A stretch of 64,000 nt of DNA from Robiginitalea sp. (GCA_024638915.1 JAHEJJ010000008.1:1-64000), one strand, 5' to 3'; positions 8,809-18,046 are shown, numbered from the stretch's first letter. Notes: generated from the sequence alone by a model not told the origin. A program made the numbers and translations.

Positions 8809-11265
8809 TTATAGGTGATCTACATCGTAGATAACCCGTACTCCTTTGTACTGAGAAATAGCATGAAAAGACTGTTCTGTCCTTTTTATGCTATTTTTCA
8901 TTTTTGTAGGTGATACCTTTCTCGGGATTTTGACCAAAACATGTTTCAGGTATTGATTTCTGATCCTGGGTATGGGTGGGTACTCTGGTCCCAGAATCCA
9001 TGAACTGTATTTGAGCCGCAGTGCTTCAGTAAACCATTCGGCCGCTTCATTGAGCTTATTATATTCCTTGTGCTTGAAAGTAATGCGAATAATACGATTA
9101 TGCGGGGGGTAATGATACTGTTCCCGCTCATATAGTTGTTCCGAATACATGGTGAGATAATCATTGCTGCTGACCTGTTGCAGGATCAGATGGTAAGGAT
9201 TGTAAGTCTGAATGACAACCTGTCCCCTTTTTTCAGTTCGTCCGGCTCTTCCGGCTACCTGGGTCAACATCTGAAAACTCTTTTCGTGTGCCCTGAAATC
9301 AGGAAAATTCAACAGCGTATCTGCGTTCATGATCCCCACCAGATTCACATGCCTGAAATCGAGGCCTTTGGTCAGCATTTGGGTGCCTATTAGAATATCG
9401 ATCTCCTGATCTTCAAACTTTTGTATAATCTTTTCATGAGCATGCTTACCCCTTGTGGTATCAAAATCCATACGTGCAATCCTTGCTTCGGGAAAAAGTA
9501 CTCCGGCTTCCTCTTCTACCTGTTGGGTGCCAAATCCCTTGGTGTCCAGACTGTGATTCCCACACGCAAGACAGGCCGGCTGGAGCTCGGCATGATGCCC
9601 GCAATAATGACATCGGAGCTGATTTCTGTGGCGATGATAGGTTAAGCTCACATCGCAATTGGGGCAACCCGGGGAATGACCACAGCTGGTACACTCCACA
9701 ATTGGTGCAAAGCCCCGTCGGTTTTGAAACAGGATAACCTGTTGCTTAACCTCCAGTGATTCGTGAATCAACTCGATCAGACGATCGGAAAAATGTCCTT
9801 TGAGTCTTTTTTTTCGCCTGGAAAGTTTCAGATCTACCAGTTCGATTTCAGGCATCAGCACATTACCGTACCTCCGGGTCAGGCCAGCATAGGCGTATTT
9901 ACCAGCCTGAACATTATAATAACTTTCAATACTCGGTGTAGCTGAACCCAAAACCACCCGTGCACCATGCATTTGGGCCAGTACAATGGCGGCATCGCGG
10001 GCGTGGTACCTGGGCGCCGGATCGTACTGTTTAAAAGAAGTCTCGTGTTCCTCATCTACAATTATCAATCCCAATCGGGTATAGGGTAAAAAAAGAGACG
10101 ACCTTGCCCCGATAATCAATTGGGCTTTAGATTTCCGACCCATTACATTAAACCACACCTCTACCCTTTCCTGCATGTTGTAACGGGAGTGATATACTGA
10201 GATCATTTTACCAAAATACGCCCGCAGACGTTGAATGAGCTGCGCCGTAAGGGCGATTTCGGGTAACAAATAAAGCACCTGTTTTCCTTTTTCAAAACAA
10301 TCTTCAATGAGCTTTACATAAAGTTCTGTTTTTCCGGAAGAAGTAACCCCATGCAACAGCATCACCTTTCCCGCCTCATGACCTTCTTTTATGGTTTCCA
10401 AAGCGCTATTTTGATCATCATTGAGCACTACTGTTTCTCTGATATTATCGGTTTCACTGTAAGATACCCGATCGGTTCTCAGACTGAATTCCTCCAGGAT
10501 CCCTTTATCCAGGAGGGCCCGGATAACGCCTGGCGACACCCTGCTTTTTTGCTGAAGCGATTTAAGCAAAACCGGCTTTTTATTGGCAGACTGCAGTTGA
10601 AATAAGGCCAGTATGGCCTGAATTTGCTTTGGCGCCCTTTTCATGGATTCGAGGAGTTGCTCCAGGGCATTTTCTTCTTGAAAGCCTTTTGCTATTTCGA
10701 CATACCTAAGCATCTTAGGTTTGTACTGCTCTACCAGCTCTTCTTTCAGCATGATGGCCCTTAGCCGAACCAGTTCGTTAAGAATAGGAAGTACAGTTTT
10801 TTTCTCAAGCAATTCAGAAATATCATTTACCGATAGGGCTCCGCGATTTTTTAACGCCAATAACACCATTTCCTGTTCTTCCTTAAGCTGTTGTTTTCCT
10901 TTTTGGAAATCGCTGTTCAAAAGGACAATGGTCTCGCTTTCCAGCAAGAGCGCTCCGGGAACAGCAGTTCGGAATACCTCGCCTAATGTGCACATATAAT
11001 AGGAAGCAATCCACTCCCAATGCTGAAGCTGCGTCTCATTGACCGAAGGGACCTTTTCTAATATTTGATGGATGGATTTGGCCTCATAGGCCTGTGGTGG
11101 CATGTTATGTATTTCCATGACCAGGGCGGTATAAATCCGGGTTTTGCCAAAGGGAACAGCAACCCGCATGCCTTTCTTCAACTGTTGTGCCTCGGCAGGC
11201 GTCACCACATAGGTGAATAACCGCTCAAGAGGTATTGGTAATACTACATCGATATAATAATTCAT
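8809..11265 (-). CDS. priA: Replication restart helicase PriA (primosomal protein N')
   Basis: Superfamily 2 3'-5' DNA helicase that reloads the replisome at stalled forks, 818 residues from the chosen ATG. The frame is open for 22 more codons upstream (ATG at 11331), but the family N terminus starts at MNYYIDVVLPIPLERLF, so 11265 is preferred. Walker A is GVTSSGKTE (near residue 305), Walker B DEEHE, the zinc-binding insert CTSCGHSPGCPNC through CHYCG and CLACG (about 520-575), then GTQMLTKGLDF and QVAGRAGR. Normal length for the phylum. Confidence 0.95.
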   Translation of the reverse strand: MNYYIDVVLPIPLERLFTYVVTPAEAQQLKKGMRVAVPFGKTRIYTALVMEIHNMPPQAYEAKSIHQILEKVPSVNETQLQHWEWIASYYMCTLGEVFRTAVPGALLLESETIVLLNSDFQKGKQQLKEEQEMVLLALKNRGALSVNDISELLEKKTVLPILNELVRLRAIMLKEELVEQYKPKMLRYVEIAKGFQEENALEQLLESMKRAPKQIQAILALFQLQSANKKPVLLKSLQQKSRVSPGVIRALLDKGILEEFSLRTDRVSYSETDNIRETVVLNDDQNSALETIKEGHEAGKVMLLHGVTSSGKTELYVKLIEDCFEKGKQVLYLLPEIALTAQLIQRLRAYFGKMISVYHSRYNMQERVEVWFNVMGRKSKAQLIIGARSSLFLPYTRLGLIIVDEEHETSFKQYDPAPRYHARDAAIVLAQMHGARVVLGSATPSIESYYNVQAGKYAYAGLTRRYGNVLMPEIELVDLKLSRRKKRLKGHFSDRLIELIHESLEVKQQVILFQNRRGFAPIVECTSCGHSPGCPNCDVSLTYHRHRNQLRCHYCGHHAELQPACLACGNHSLDTKGFGTQQVEEEAGVLFPEARIARMDFDTTRGKHAHEKIIQKFEDQEIDILIGTQMLTKGLDFRHVNLVGIMNADTLLNFPDFRAHEKSFQMLTQVAGRAGRTEKRGQVVIQTYNPYHLILQQVSSNDYLTMYSEQLYEREQYHYPPHNRIIRITFKHKEYNKLNEAAEWFTEALRLKYSSWILGPEYPPIPRIRNQYLKHVLVKIPRKVSPTKMKNSIKRTEQSFHAISQYKGVRVIYDVDHL

Positions 11266-11421
11266 CCGTTCGGGCTCACTTGTTATATCCCCTTGATAGA
11301 CTGCATCCCGTTGTAAAGATTCAGAAATCAATTATCGCTAATCCATACCCTTTACTCTTAAATCCCATGGTTTCCATTGAAAAAACAACAAGGCATAATC
11401 GTCGGACGCTATCTGATCGGC

Positions 11422-12402
11422 CTAACCACTGGTCTCGTCTCTGCTCACATTTTTATGCAGGTAATTCAAGGTGGCATTGAGCTCAAATCCCAATAAGAGG
11501 ATTATGGAATTCAACCAAATATACACCATCAGAATGAGCAACCCTCCAAGTGCCCCATAGAGCTCATTGTATCGGGCAATTCGTTCCACATAAACCCCAA
11601 ATAAATATGAGGTGAGTAAAAACAACAATGTGGTCATGAGCGCCCCATAAGAGAAGAATTTTGCGTGCCGACCCTCCGCGGTGCCGAAATAATATAATAT
11701 TGCGGTAGTTAAATAGGAAAGTATAGTGAAAAAAATGATCTTGCCTATAGTGGCTCCAATGATATCATTATTGGATAAATCATACCCACGCGTTTTGGCT
11801 GCCCAGACACTGAGATAATCCAATATGTAAAATTCAAAATAAACATAGGCTACAGCCCCGATGATCAACAGGACTGAGAGGATAAGACCGACCATTAAGG
11901 CATAGGCATATTGTTTAAAGAAATTCCGCGTCAGTTCTATGTGATAAGAGTATTCAAAACCTGCGAATATAGAACTAACCCCATTGGTCATCAGGAATAT
12001 GGAAATCAAAAAGGCAGATGATAAAAGACCACCTCTTTTCTGGTCCTTGATCTGTTGATATATCTCTCCGAAATAGTCGCCTGTGGCGGCCGGCAGGAAT
12101 GACTCGAGGAACAAGAGGAATTGTGCATCGAAATTTTCATTTCCCAGACTAACAAAAGGAATGATAAACGGAATGAGCGTGACCAAAAAGATCAGCAATG
12201 GAAACAGGGCCATAAACAAACTGAAAGCGATGGCGCTTGCCCTGGCCGATAACGCACCTTCGACAATTCCTATAAAGTACATCTCGATCAGATCGTATAG
12301 AGACAGGCCTTCAAATGCCGGTAGCCTGACCTTTTTCAATAAACGAACCACCCATTTGATAATAGGGATACGCTCGAGTTTTTCTTCAATTTCTCTGCTC
12401 AT
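11422..12402 (-). CDS. YihY/virulence factor BrkB family membrane protein
   Basis: 326-residue inner-membrane protein with about six hydrophobic spans. Family features seen are the short amphipathic N terminus, ASAIAFSLFMALFPLLIFL for the first span, and the C-terminal LNSIILLLGFELNATLNYL. Once thought to include RNase BN, the family is now treated as transporter-like and of unsettled function. The start codon directly abuts the nadC stop (TAAATG), implying translational coupling with nadC. Confidence 0.88.
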   Translation of the reverse strand: MSREIEEKLERIPIIKWVVRLLKKVRLPAFEGLSLYDLIEMYFIGIVEGALSARASAIAFSLFMALFPLLIFLVTLIPFIIPFVSLGNENFDAQFLLFLESFLPAATGDYFGEIYQQIKDQKRGGLLSSAFLISIFLMTNGVSSIFAGFEYSYHIELTRNFFKQYAYALMVGLILSVLLIIGAVAYVYFEFYILDYLSVWAAKTRGYDLSNNDIIGATIGKIIFFTILSYLTTAILYYFGTAEGRHAKFFSYGALMTTLLFLLTSYLFGVYVERIARYNELYGALGGLLILMVYIWLNSIILLLGFELNATLNYLHKNVSRDETSG

Positions 12403-13260
12403 TTACACCGCTTTCAGACTTAAGTCTTTGTTAAAAACAGAATGGGTAAGGGCTCCGGTTGAAATATAGTCTACACCGCATTCCGCATATTGTCTGATAT
12501 TTTCCTCCGTAATCCCTCCTGAGGATTCGGTAAGACATTTTTCACCGATGATCTCCACCGCTTTCCTGGTCTCCTCAAAACTAAAATTGTCGAGTAAGAT
12601 CCGGTAGATCCCCTGATGTTTTAATATTTCTTCCACTTCCCGAAGATTCCTTGCCTCTACAATTATTTTCAGCTCTCTGCCAAGTCGGTCTAAATATGAT
12701 TTAGTCTTTTCGATAGCTTTGCTGATTCCGCCGGCAAAGTCGATATGGTTGTCCTTAAGCATGATCATGTCGTAGAGGGCAAATCGGTGATTCTCTCCTC
12801 CCCCAATGGTCACAGCCCACTTCTCTAAAGCACGGATACCCGGGGTTGTTTTTCTGGTATCGAGCACTCGGGTATGGGTACCTTCGAGCAAATGAGTAAA
12901 ATGCGCTGTCTTTGTTGCAATAGCGCTCATTCGTTGCATGGCATTGAGCACCAAACGTTCTCCTTTGAGAATACTCTGAGTATTACCCGTCACATAAAAC
13001 GCCACATCGCCATGGGAAACTTTGGTGCCATCCTCAATTAATATATCCAGTTTTATATCCTTGTCGAGATATTGAAAAACCAAACGAGCGAAATCTACTC
13101 CTGCCAGTATGGCGGAATCCTTCACAAGAAGTTTAGCCTTACCCACAGCATCCATCGGGATACAAGCCAGAGAAGTATGGTCCCCGTCTCCCACATCTTC
13201 ACGTATGCTGTTTTTAATAATGAGTTCGATCTCCCTTTGGAATTGAGCTTTGGAAATCAT
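12403..13260 (-). CDS. nadC: Nicotinate-nucleotide pyrophosphorylase (carboxylating)
   Basis: 285-residue quinolinate phosphoribosyltransferase, which makes nicotinate mononucleotide from quinolinate and PRPP in de novo NAD synthesis. Motifs seen are EDVGDGDHTS at the N terminus, NAMQRMSAIATKT, VLDTRKTTPGIRALEKWAV with GGGENHRFAL, LKDNHI, and VDYISTGALTHS at the C terminus. Length is normal. The downstream YihY gene starts immediately after its stop. nadA and nadB are not in the window. Confidence 0.96.
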   Translation of the reverse strand: MISKAQFQREIELIIKNSIREDVGDGDHTSLACIPMDAVGKAKLLVKDSAILAGVDFARLVFQYLDKDIKLDILIEDGTKVSHGDVAFYVTGNTQSILKGERLVLNAMQRMSAIATKTAHFTHLLEGTHTRVLDTRKTTPGIRALEKWAVTIGGGENHRFALYDMIMLKDNHIDFAGGISKAIEKTKSYLDRLGRELKIIVEARNLREVEEILKHQGIYRILLDNFSFEETRKAVEIIGEKCLTESSGGITEENIRQYAECGVDYISTGALTHSVFNKDLSLKAV

Positions 13261-13331
13261 AAAAGGATTTTCAGATGGGCTAAATTAATAAAATCTGCAT
13301 CTATTAAATAATATCCCAAGAGCGAAAATAA

Positions 13332-13339
13332 TAACTTTG
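13332..13339 (+). promoter_or_regulatory. Possible -7 promoter element of rlmH
   Basis: TAACTTTG matches TAnnTTTG but ends only four bases before the rlmH ATG at 13344. Transcription would then begin at or within a few bases of the start codon, giving a leaderless or nearly leaderless mRNA. No clear TTG is seen at the expected upstream distance. Confidence 0.35.
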
Positions 13340-13343
13340 GAGC

Positions 13344-13817
13344 ATGAAGGTAAAATTACTCGTTATCGGCAAAACTGACTCCGGTGCACTTTCCGAACTT
13401 ATTTCAGAATATGAATTAAGGCTCAAGCGCTATATTTCGTTCGAATTGGAGATCGTCCCAGATATCAGGAAGTCGGGTAAACTTTCTGAGGCTGAGCAAA
13501 TACGAAAGGAAGCAGAGGTATTGCTGAGCAGAGTAAACCCGGGAGATAAAATAGTTTTACTCGATGAACGTGGCCGTCAGCATAGTTCGCTGGATTTTGC
13601 AAAATATCTCCAGCAACAAATGAATTCAGGCATCAGGCAATTGGTTTTTATCATCGGAGGTCCTTATGGCGCAGATCAACGACTCAAACAAAAAGCAATG
13701 GATAGCTGGAGCCTCTCCAAACTGACCTTTTCACATCAAATGGTACGCCTTTTTGCGATTGAGCAGATCTACAGGGCCATGACGATCTTAAAAAACCAAC
13801 CTTATCATCATCGATAA
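13344..13817 (+). CDS. rlmH: 23S rRNA (pseudouridine(1915)-N(3))-methyltransferase RlmH
   Basis: 157-residue SPOUT methyltransferase that modifies pseudouridine 1915 in helix 69 of 23S rRNA. The C-terminal SAM-binding trefoil knot is visible as FIIGGPYGAD followed by LSKLTFSHQMVRLFAIEQIYRA, and the protein ends in the conserved PYHHR. Length is normal. It diverges from nadC across an 83-base gap. Confidence 0.96.
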   Translation: MKVKLLVIGKTDSGALSELISEYELRLKRYISFELEIVPDIRKSGKLSEAEQIRKEAEVLLSRVNPGDKIVLLDERGRQHSSLDFAKYLQQQMNSGIRQLVFIIGGPYGADQRLKQKAMDSWSLSKLTFSHQMVRLFAIEQIYRAMTILKNQPYHHR

Positions 13818-13834
13818 CAGCCCCATGATTGAAA

Positions 13835-14587
13835 ATGAAGTCAATAAAAGATCTGTTTTCTGATAATGCTGGGGGATATCAAAAATACCGCCCCGAATAT
13901 CCCATTGAATTTATCGAGGAAATCATTTCTCTAGTTCATGAACGTAACCGTTGTTGGGATTGCGGTACTGGTAACGGCCAGGTGGCTCGTAGACTATCAC
14001 GATATTTCAATGCGGTGAACGCCACAGATATCAGTCCTCATCAAATAAAAAAGGCTTACCGATCAAGAAATATCCATTATGAGGTTGGACGGGCCGAGCA
14101 AAGTTCTTTTCCTGATGATCATTTTGATCTGATTACGGCAGCACAGGCCATACACTGGTTTGATTTTTCACACTTTTTCAAAGAAATAACCAGGGTTTCA
14201 AAAAAAGGTGGCATTGTAGCCTTATGGGGATATGGTCTGCTGCGCTTTGAGAATGAATTCGACGCTGTTATCGACGAACTATATCAAAGGTTACAGGCAG
14301 ACTGGAGCAAGGAAAGGCGCCATATTGAAAATAATTATAATTCCATTCCATTTCCTTACGAGAAAATTCCATTGTCGAAGTCTTATTCGATAAAGCGAAC
14401 GTTTACTTTAGATGAACTTATTGGATATATCGATACCTGGTCTGCGATTAGAAATTTCAGAACGCGCCATCACCATGATCCCTTGGAGGAATTTATAGAA
14501 AATATTTCAATGGTTTGGGAAAAAAATGAAAAGCGCTTTATGGCGACATTTCCTATTTTTCACCAAATAGGAAGAATAACAAAATGA
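13835..14587 (+). CDS. Class I SAM-dependent methyltransferase
   Basis: 250-residue methyltransferase. The SAM-binding motif I is WDCGTGNGQVARRL (about residues 35-50); the post-motif VNATDISPHQIKKA and FDLITAAQAIHWFDF follow. The last motif is characteristic of the Methyltransf_11 branch that includes yeast Tmt1-like/trans-aconitate methyltransferase relatives. ATG 13835 is chosen; an in-frame TTG at 13829 is a weaker alternative. It follows rlmH by 17 bases and may be co-transcribed. The substrate is unknown. Confidence 0.85.
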   Translation: MKSIKDLFSDNAGGYQKYRPEYPIEFIEEIISLVHERNRCWDCGTGNGQVARRLSRYFNAVNATDISPHQIKKAYRSRNIHYEVGRAEQSSFPDDHFDLITAAQAIHWFDFSHFFKEITRVSKKGGIVALWGYGLLRFENEFDAVIDELYQRLQADWSKERRHIENNYNSIPFPYEKIPLSKSYSIKRTFTLDELIGYIDTWSAIRNFRTRHHHDPLEEFIENISMVWEKNEKRFMATFPIFHQIGRITK

Positions 14588-14612
14588 GCCTAAATGAGAG
14601 TGATTATTGCCG

Positions 14613-16496
14613 TTAATAGAGTACCCTGAATTTAATCGTATGATCTACTTTTTTTAAGGCCTTAATCACCTCCTTATTGTAATCTTTATCAAGATCCGTA
14701 ATTACATATCCCACTTCTGAATCCGTAGAAAGATATTGGCCTGAAATATTCATTTCATAATGAGCCAAAACCTCATTGATATGCGCCATCACTCCTGGAA
14801 CGTTTCTGTGAATATGCAGGAACCGATGTGCATTTTGCTGTTTGGGCAGTCTGATGTTAGGAAAGTTTACCGCGTCAAAAGTATTGCCCGAATTAACATA
14901 GTCCATGATCTTATTCGGAACGAAATCGGCGATATTACGTTGCGCTTCTTCAGTACTACCACCGATATGAGGCGTTAGAATAACGTTGGGTAGCCCTTGC
15001 AGTTCACTAATATATTTTCCGTTGCTCTTGGGTTCGTCGGGGAAAACATCAATGGCTGCCCCCATCAGTCTGCCTTCTTTAAGCGCCTTGGCTACAACAG
15101 GTATATCGAGTACAAACCCCCTTGATAAATTAACGAGAAAAGCGCCTTTTCTCATCTGATTGATTTCCCTTTCCCCTAGAAAATTATGATTGGCAGGATT
15201 GTCGTCGATATGAAGACTAACCACATCCGATACATTGAGCAGGTCTTCCAGCGTATCGCATTTTATCGCGTTACCCAGTGCCAGTTGGTCGTTGATATCG
15301 TAGTAATAAACCCTCATACCCATAGCCTCGGCCAGTACTGAAAGCTGCTTACCGATATTACCATAACCAACGATACCCAGATTCTTTCCTCTCACCTCCC
15401 TGGAATGCGCTGCTGTTTTATTCCACCTGCCCGAATGCATCTCGGTACTTCTGGGGAAAATAAACCTCATCAGCATAATGATCTGTCCTATCGCCATTTC
15501 CACTACCGAGCGGGTATTACTGTAAGGAGCGTTGAAGACCACAACCCCGCATTTCTTGCAATAATCAAGATCGATCTGGGCGGTGCCGATACAGAATGCC
15601 CCGACCACCAATAATTTATTGGCTGCGTCCAGAACTCTTTTGGTGACCTTAGTCTTAGATCGGATCCCCAAGACATGTACCCCTCTGATCTTCTCTATGA
15701 GTTCTTCTTCTGTAAGACTTTTATCTACCAGTTCAACAGCAAAACCGTCTTCAGAAAGATTGTCGAAGGCTACCGGATGAACGTTCTCTAGGAGTAATAT
15801 TTTTATTCGGTTTTTGGGATACGACAGGCTACGCGGTAGATCATTTACGAAGAGAAATTCATCGAGATTAGGGGTAACATGATCCGCATTATCGGCCGCC
15901 TTATCCCGATGCACGTTTTCGGTATAGGCAAAAAATTTATGAGCAATACCAGCTTCGCGCATTACATAATCGCTGTAACCATCACCGATCACCTGTACCT
16001 CTCCCTGAAGATCGAGTTGCTTTAGGCATTCTATCTTTCCGTTGTGGGTAGCCAACACATTGGCTTCATCGAAGCCAATAATATATCCTTCATCATCAAA
16101 TTTGAAGGTATTGGCATAGACACGATCTGAAGGGATATTGAATTCTTCTACGATCGGGTCGATGAATTCTTTAAATCCGCAGGAGATGACATAAATATCA
16201 TCCGAGAATTTCTCGAAGAATTCTTTATTGGCCGATATGGATTTTGATATCTTTTGACGCAGTTCTTTGACCAACGGTGGCAAATGATCCTGATGTGCTT
16301 TCAGCAGTCGGATCCTGCGTTCCAGCGATTCCGTAAAAGAAATGTCACCGTCAATACCAAGATTAGTGACTTTTTGTATCTCATCGATCACCTCCTGCCT
16401 GTTAACACGGCCCTGGAGACTCATTTCGGCAAGCACGTCGAGTGCTTCCACCCTTGTAAGGGTGCTGTCAAAATCAAAAACATATTTCCGACCCAC
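14613..16496 (-). CDS. serA: Fused phosphoserine phosphatase / D-3-phosphoglycerate dehydrogenase
   Basis: 627-residue two-enzyme fusion. Residues 1 to about 220 form a HAD-type phosphoserine phosphatase: nucleophile and acid in FDFDST (D8, D10), substrate-binding Glu at 17 and Arg near 60, VISCGF with Ser 105, Lys 154, and GDGYSD (171-176; usual form GDGxND). From about 228 the protein is phosphoglycerate dehydrogenase: NAD-binding GYGNIG (377-382), NLSRG, catalytic HIGGSTEEAQ, and a C-terminal ACT domain (about 555-627). It joins the first and last steps of serine synthesis; serC is not in the window. The gene stands alone. Confidence 0.9.
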   Translation of the reverse strand: MGRKYVFDFDSTLTRVEALDVLAEMSLQGRVNRQEVIDEIQKVTNLGIDGDISFTESLERRIRLLKAHQDHLPPLVKELRQKISKSISANKEFFEKFSDDIYVISCGFKEFIDPIVEEFNIPSDRVYANTFKFDDEGYIIGFDEANVLATHNGKIECLKQLDLQGEVQVIGDGYSDYVMREAGIAHKFFAYTENVHRDKAADNADHVTPNLDEFLFVNDLPRSLSYPKNRIKILLLENVHPVAFDNLSEDGFAVELVDKSLTEEELIEKIRGVHVLGIRSKTKVTKRVLDAANKLLVVGAFCIGTAQIDLDYCKKCGVVVFNAPYSNTRSVVEMAIGQIIMLMRFIFPRSTEMHSGRWNKTAAHSREVRGKNLGIVGYGNIGKQLSVLAEAMGMRVYYYDINDQLALGNAIKCDTLEDLLNVSDVVSLHIDDNPANHNFLGEREINQMRKGAFLVNLSRGFVLDIPVVAKALKEGRLMGAAIDVFPDEPKSNGKYISELQGLPNVILTPHIGGSTEEAQRNIADFVPNKIMDYVNSGNTFDAVNFPNIRLPKQQNAHRFLHIHRNVPGVMAHINEVLAHYEMNISGQYLSTDSEVGYVITDLDKDYNKEVIKALKKVDHTIKFRVLY

Positions 16497-16654
16497 CTGA
16501 TATTAATTTGTTAGTTATTTCAAGAGGCAAAATTAGTGATAATATCCAAGGTCGATGATGAATTACACCAAAAGTGCAGATGCCTGAAAAATATGTCTGT
16601 AAAAATGCCCATTTTCGATTTTTGGCCCAGAATCAATGTTGATATTGTAACCTT

Positions 16655-17356
16655 TTAATATGAATGAACATAAAGAAGTCCTGCCAAAACGGCCAATCCG
16701 AAACTGAGCAAGGTCCCGATGAGAATATATTCAGTGAGTTTTCTGCTGTTGCTCTCTTTAAGGTCGTTGAATCGGAAAACAGACTTGGCAGTAATCAGCA
16801 ACCCGATAGCCTCCCAGCGTCCCAGAATAATGAAAATCAGTACGAAAAGACGTTCGATAATGCCTATATACTTACCAGCATTAGGCAGGGACTTATGATC
16901 GAGCTCGATCTGTTCCGACATATTTTCCAACAATTTGCTCATTATAATGGCCGAAGGATAGGTCACAAAAACAATAGCCGTGATCAGGGGCCAGTCGATC
17001 TGCTCCCATAAGGTCGCAATGGTCTCCCATAGATTTCCAAAGAAAGCGCATGCAAAGAGCACTGCAAGATGCAGCAGCTGATCGATAAGGAAGGGGTATA
17101 ATTTATTTTTGAAGAGTGAATTCGCATACAGCTTAGCCAGATCGATCAGGTAATGAGATATTGCGATAACAAGGGCCATCTTCCAGAATGATAGGTCCCA
17201 TAGCAGCAGCATCATCAATCCATAATGAATGACGATATGAGCGTATAGGAATCCGGAACGGGCCTTATTCGCCTCCTTGTGTATCAGCCAACGTGTCGGT
17301 TGAAATACAAAATCACCCATGAGGTGAGCCAGTAATAATTTGGTAAAAATGATCAT
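16655..17356 (-). CDS. DUF3307 family membrane protein
   Basis: 233-residue polytopic inner-membrane protein with about six or seven hydrophobic spans. The N terminus LLLAHLMGDFVFQPTRW matches the DUF3307 signature (HLxGDFxxQ), followed by HIVIHYGLM and ISHYLIDLAKLY, giving several conserved His/Asp residues in or near membrane spans. Function is unknown. Its ATG overlaps the stop of the upstream satD-like gene (ATGA), so the two are translationally coupled and probably act together. Confidence 0.85.
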   Translation of the reverse strand: MIIFTKLLLAHLMGDFVFQPTRWLIHKEANKARSGFLYAHIVIHYGLMMLLLWDLSFWKMALVIAISHYLIDLAKLYANSLFKNKLYPFLIDQLLHLAVLFACAFFGNLWETIATLWEQIDWPLITAIVFVTYPSAIIMSKLLENMSEQIELDHKSLPNAGKYIGIIERLFVLIFIILGRWEAIGLLITAKSVFRFNDLKESNSRKLTEYILIGTLLSFGLAVLAGLLYVHSY

Positions 17357-17964
17357 GCTTCCAGTTCCTTAATGATTTGAGTATAGTATTCTAACATTTG
17401 TTGTACCAGCAGGTATCGGGCTCTCTTCTGGCGCTGGCTCACCGCCGATTGTCTGATCTTTAACTCATCGGCCATTTGAGACTGAGTCTTATCGGGTGCA
17501 GCCAATGAAAGGGCTATAATTTCGGCCGAAACAGGCGTCCAGTTGTCCATAAAATCAGAAGCCAGATCGATCATTAGATTTAAACTCCTATTCCGATGCG
17601 ACTCTCCGGTGTCTATTCCCATGTTCTTCTTTTGGCTTTTAAGCTTATCGAGCATGCGCCCTGACCTTTGATATGCCGTACCGTTAGACTCGCTTATCCC
17701 GTTACCCCTAAAATCCTCTTCTCCTAAACCTATGGCAATGCGCAGATCCAGATCTTTAATCACCTTTAATCTCGCTTTGAGCTCAAGGGCGATTTGAAGC
17801 GCGCGTTCCGGAGTACATCGAAGTTGAAATTCATCGCCCCTGTAAATCTCCCAATCCCTTGGGGTATCGCCCCATCTGGTAAGGGTTTCTTTGAGGAGTT
17901 GCATCCATTTCGCCGTTTCATGGCGGGCAGAATTAACGATATCTGCTGTGATTATGGCTTTCAT
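17353..17964 (-). CDS. SatD-like regulator: cyclase-like palm plus helix-turn-helix
   Basis: 203 residues. The N-terminal part resembles a compact class III nucleotide-cyclase/palm fold: ITADIVNSA (Asp 8), a second acidic site in YRGDEFQL (Asp 44), a strand RIAIGLGEE, and GTAYQRSGRMLDKLK. The C-terminal 60 residues contain a sigma-region-4-like helix-turn-helix (TQSQMADELKIRQSAVSQRQKRA). The overall pattern, with a DUF3307 gene overlapping by four bases downstream, matches the SatD/DUF3307 pairing known in other phyla. Whether it makes or binds a nucleotide is inference; the family's biochemistry is unknown to me. Confidence 0.75.
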   Translation of the reverse strand: MKAIITADIVNSARHETAKWMQLLKETLTRWGDTPRDWEIYRGDEFQLRCTPERALQIALELKARLKVIKDLDLRIAIGLGEEDFRGNGISESNGTAYQRSGRMLDKLKSQKKNMGIDTGESHRNRSLNLMIDLASDFMDNWTPVSAEIIALSLAAPDKTQSQMADELKIRQSAVSQRQKRARYLLVQQMLEYYTQIIKELEA

Positions 17965-18046
17965 AATAATAAGTGTATATACTAATATATTAAAATATAA
18001 TCTAATTAACTAATATTTAAGTATATTATTGTATTACCTTATAATT
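17965..18046 (-). promoter_or_regulatory. AT-rich control region of the satD-DUF3307 pair
   Basis: Eighty-two bases of almost pure A/T between the satD-like start and the next gene. The 8-mer ACTAATAT occurs twice (17981-17988 and 18009-18016), 28 bases apart, beside the imperfect palindrome AGTGTATATACT. This could be an operator for the helix-turn-helix protein encoded directly downstream, but AT content alone makes chance repeats likely. Confidence 0.3.
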
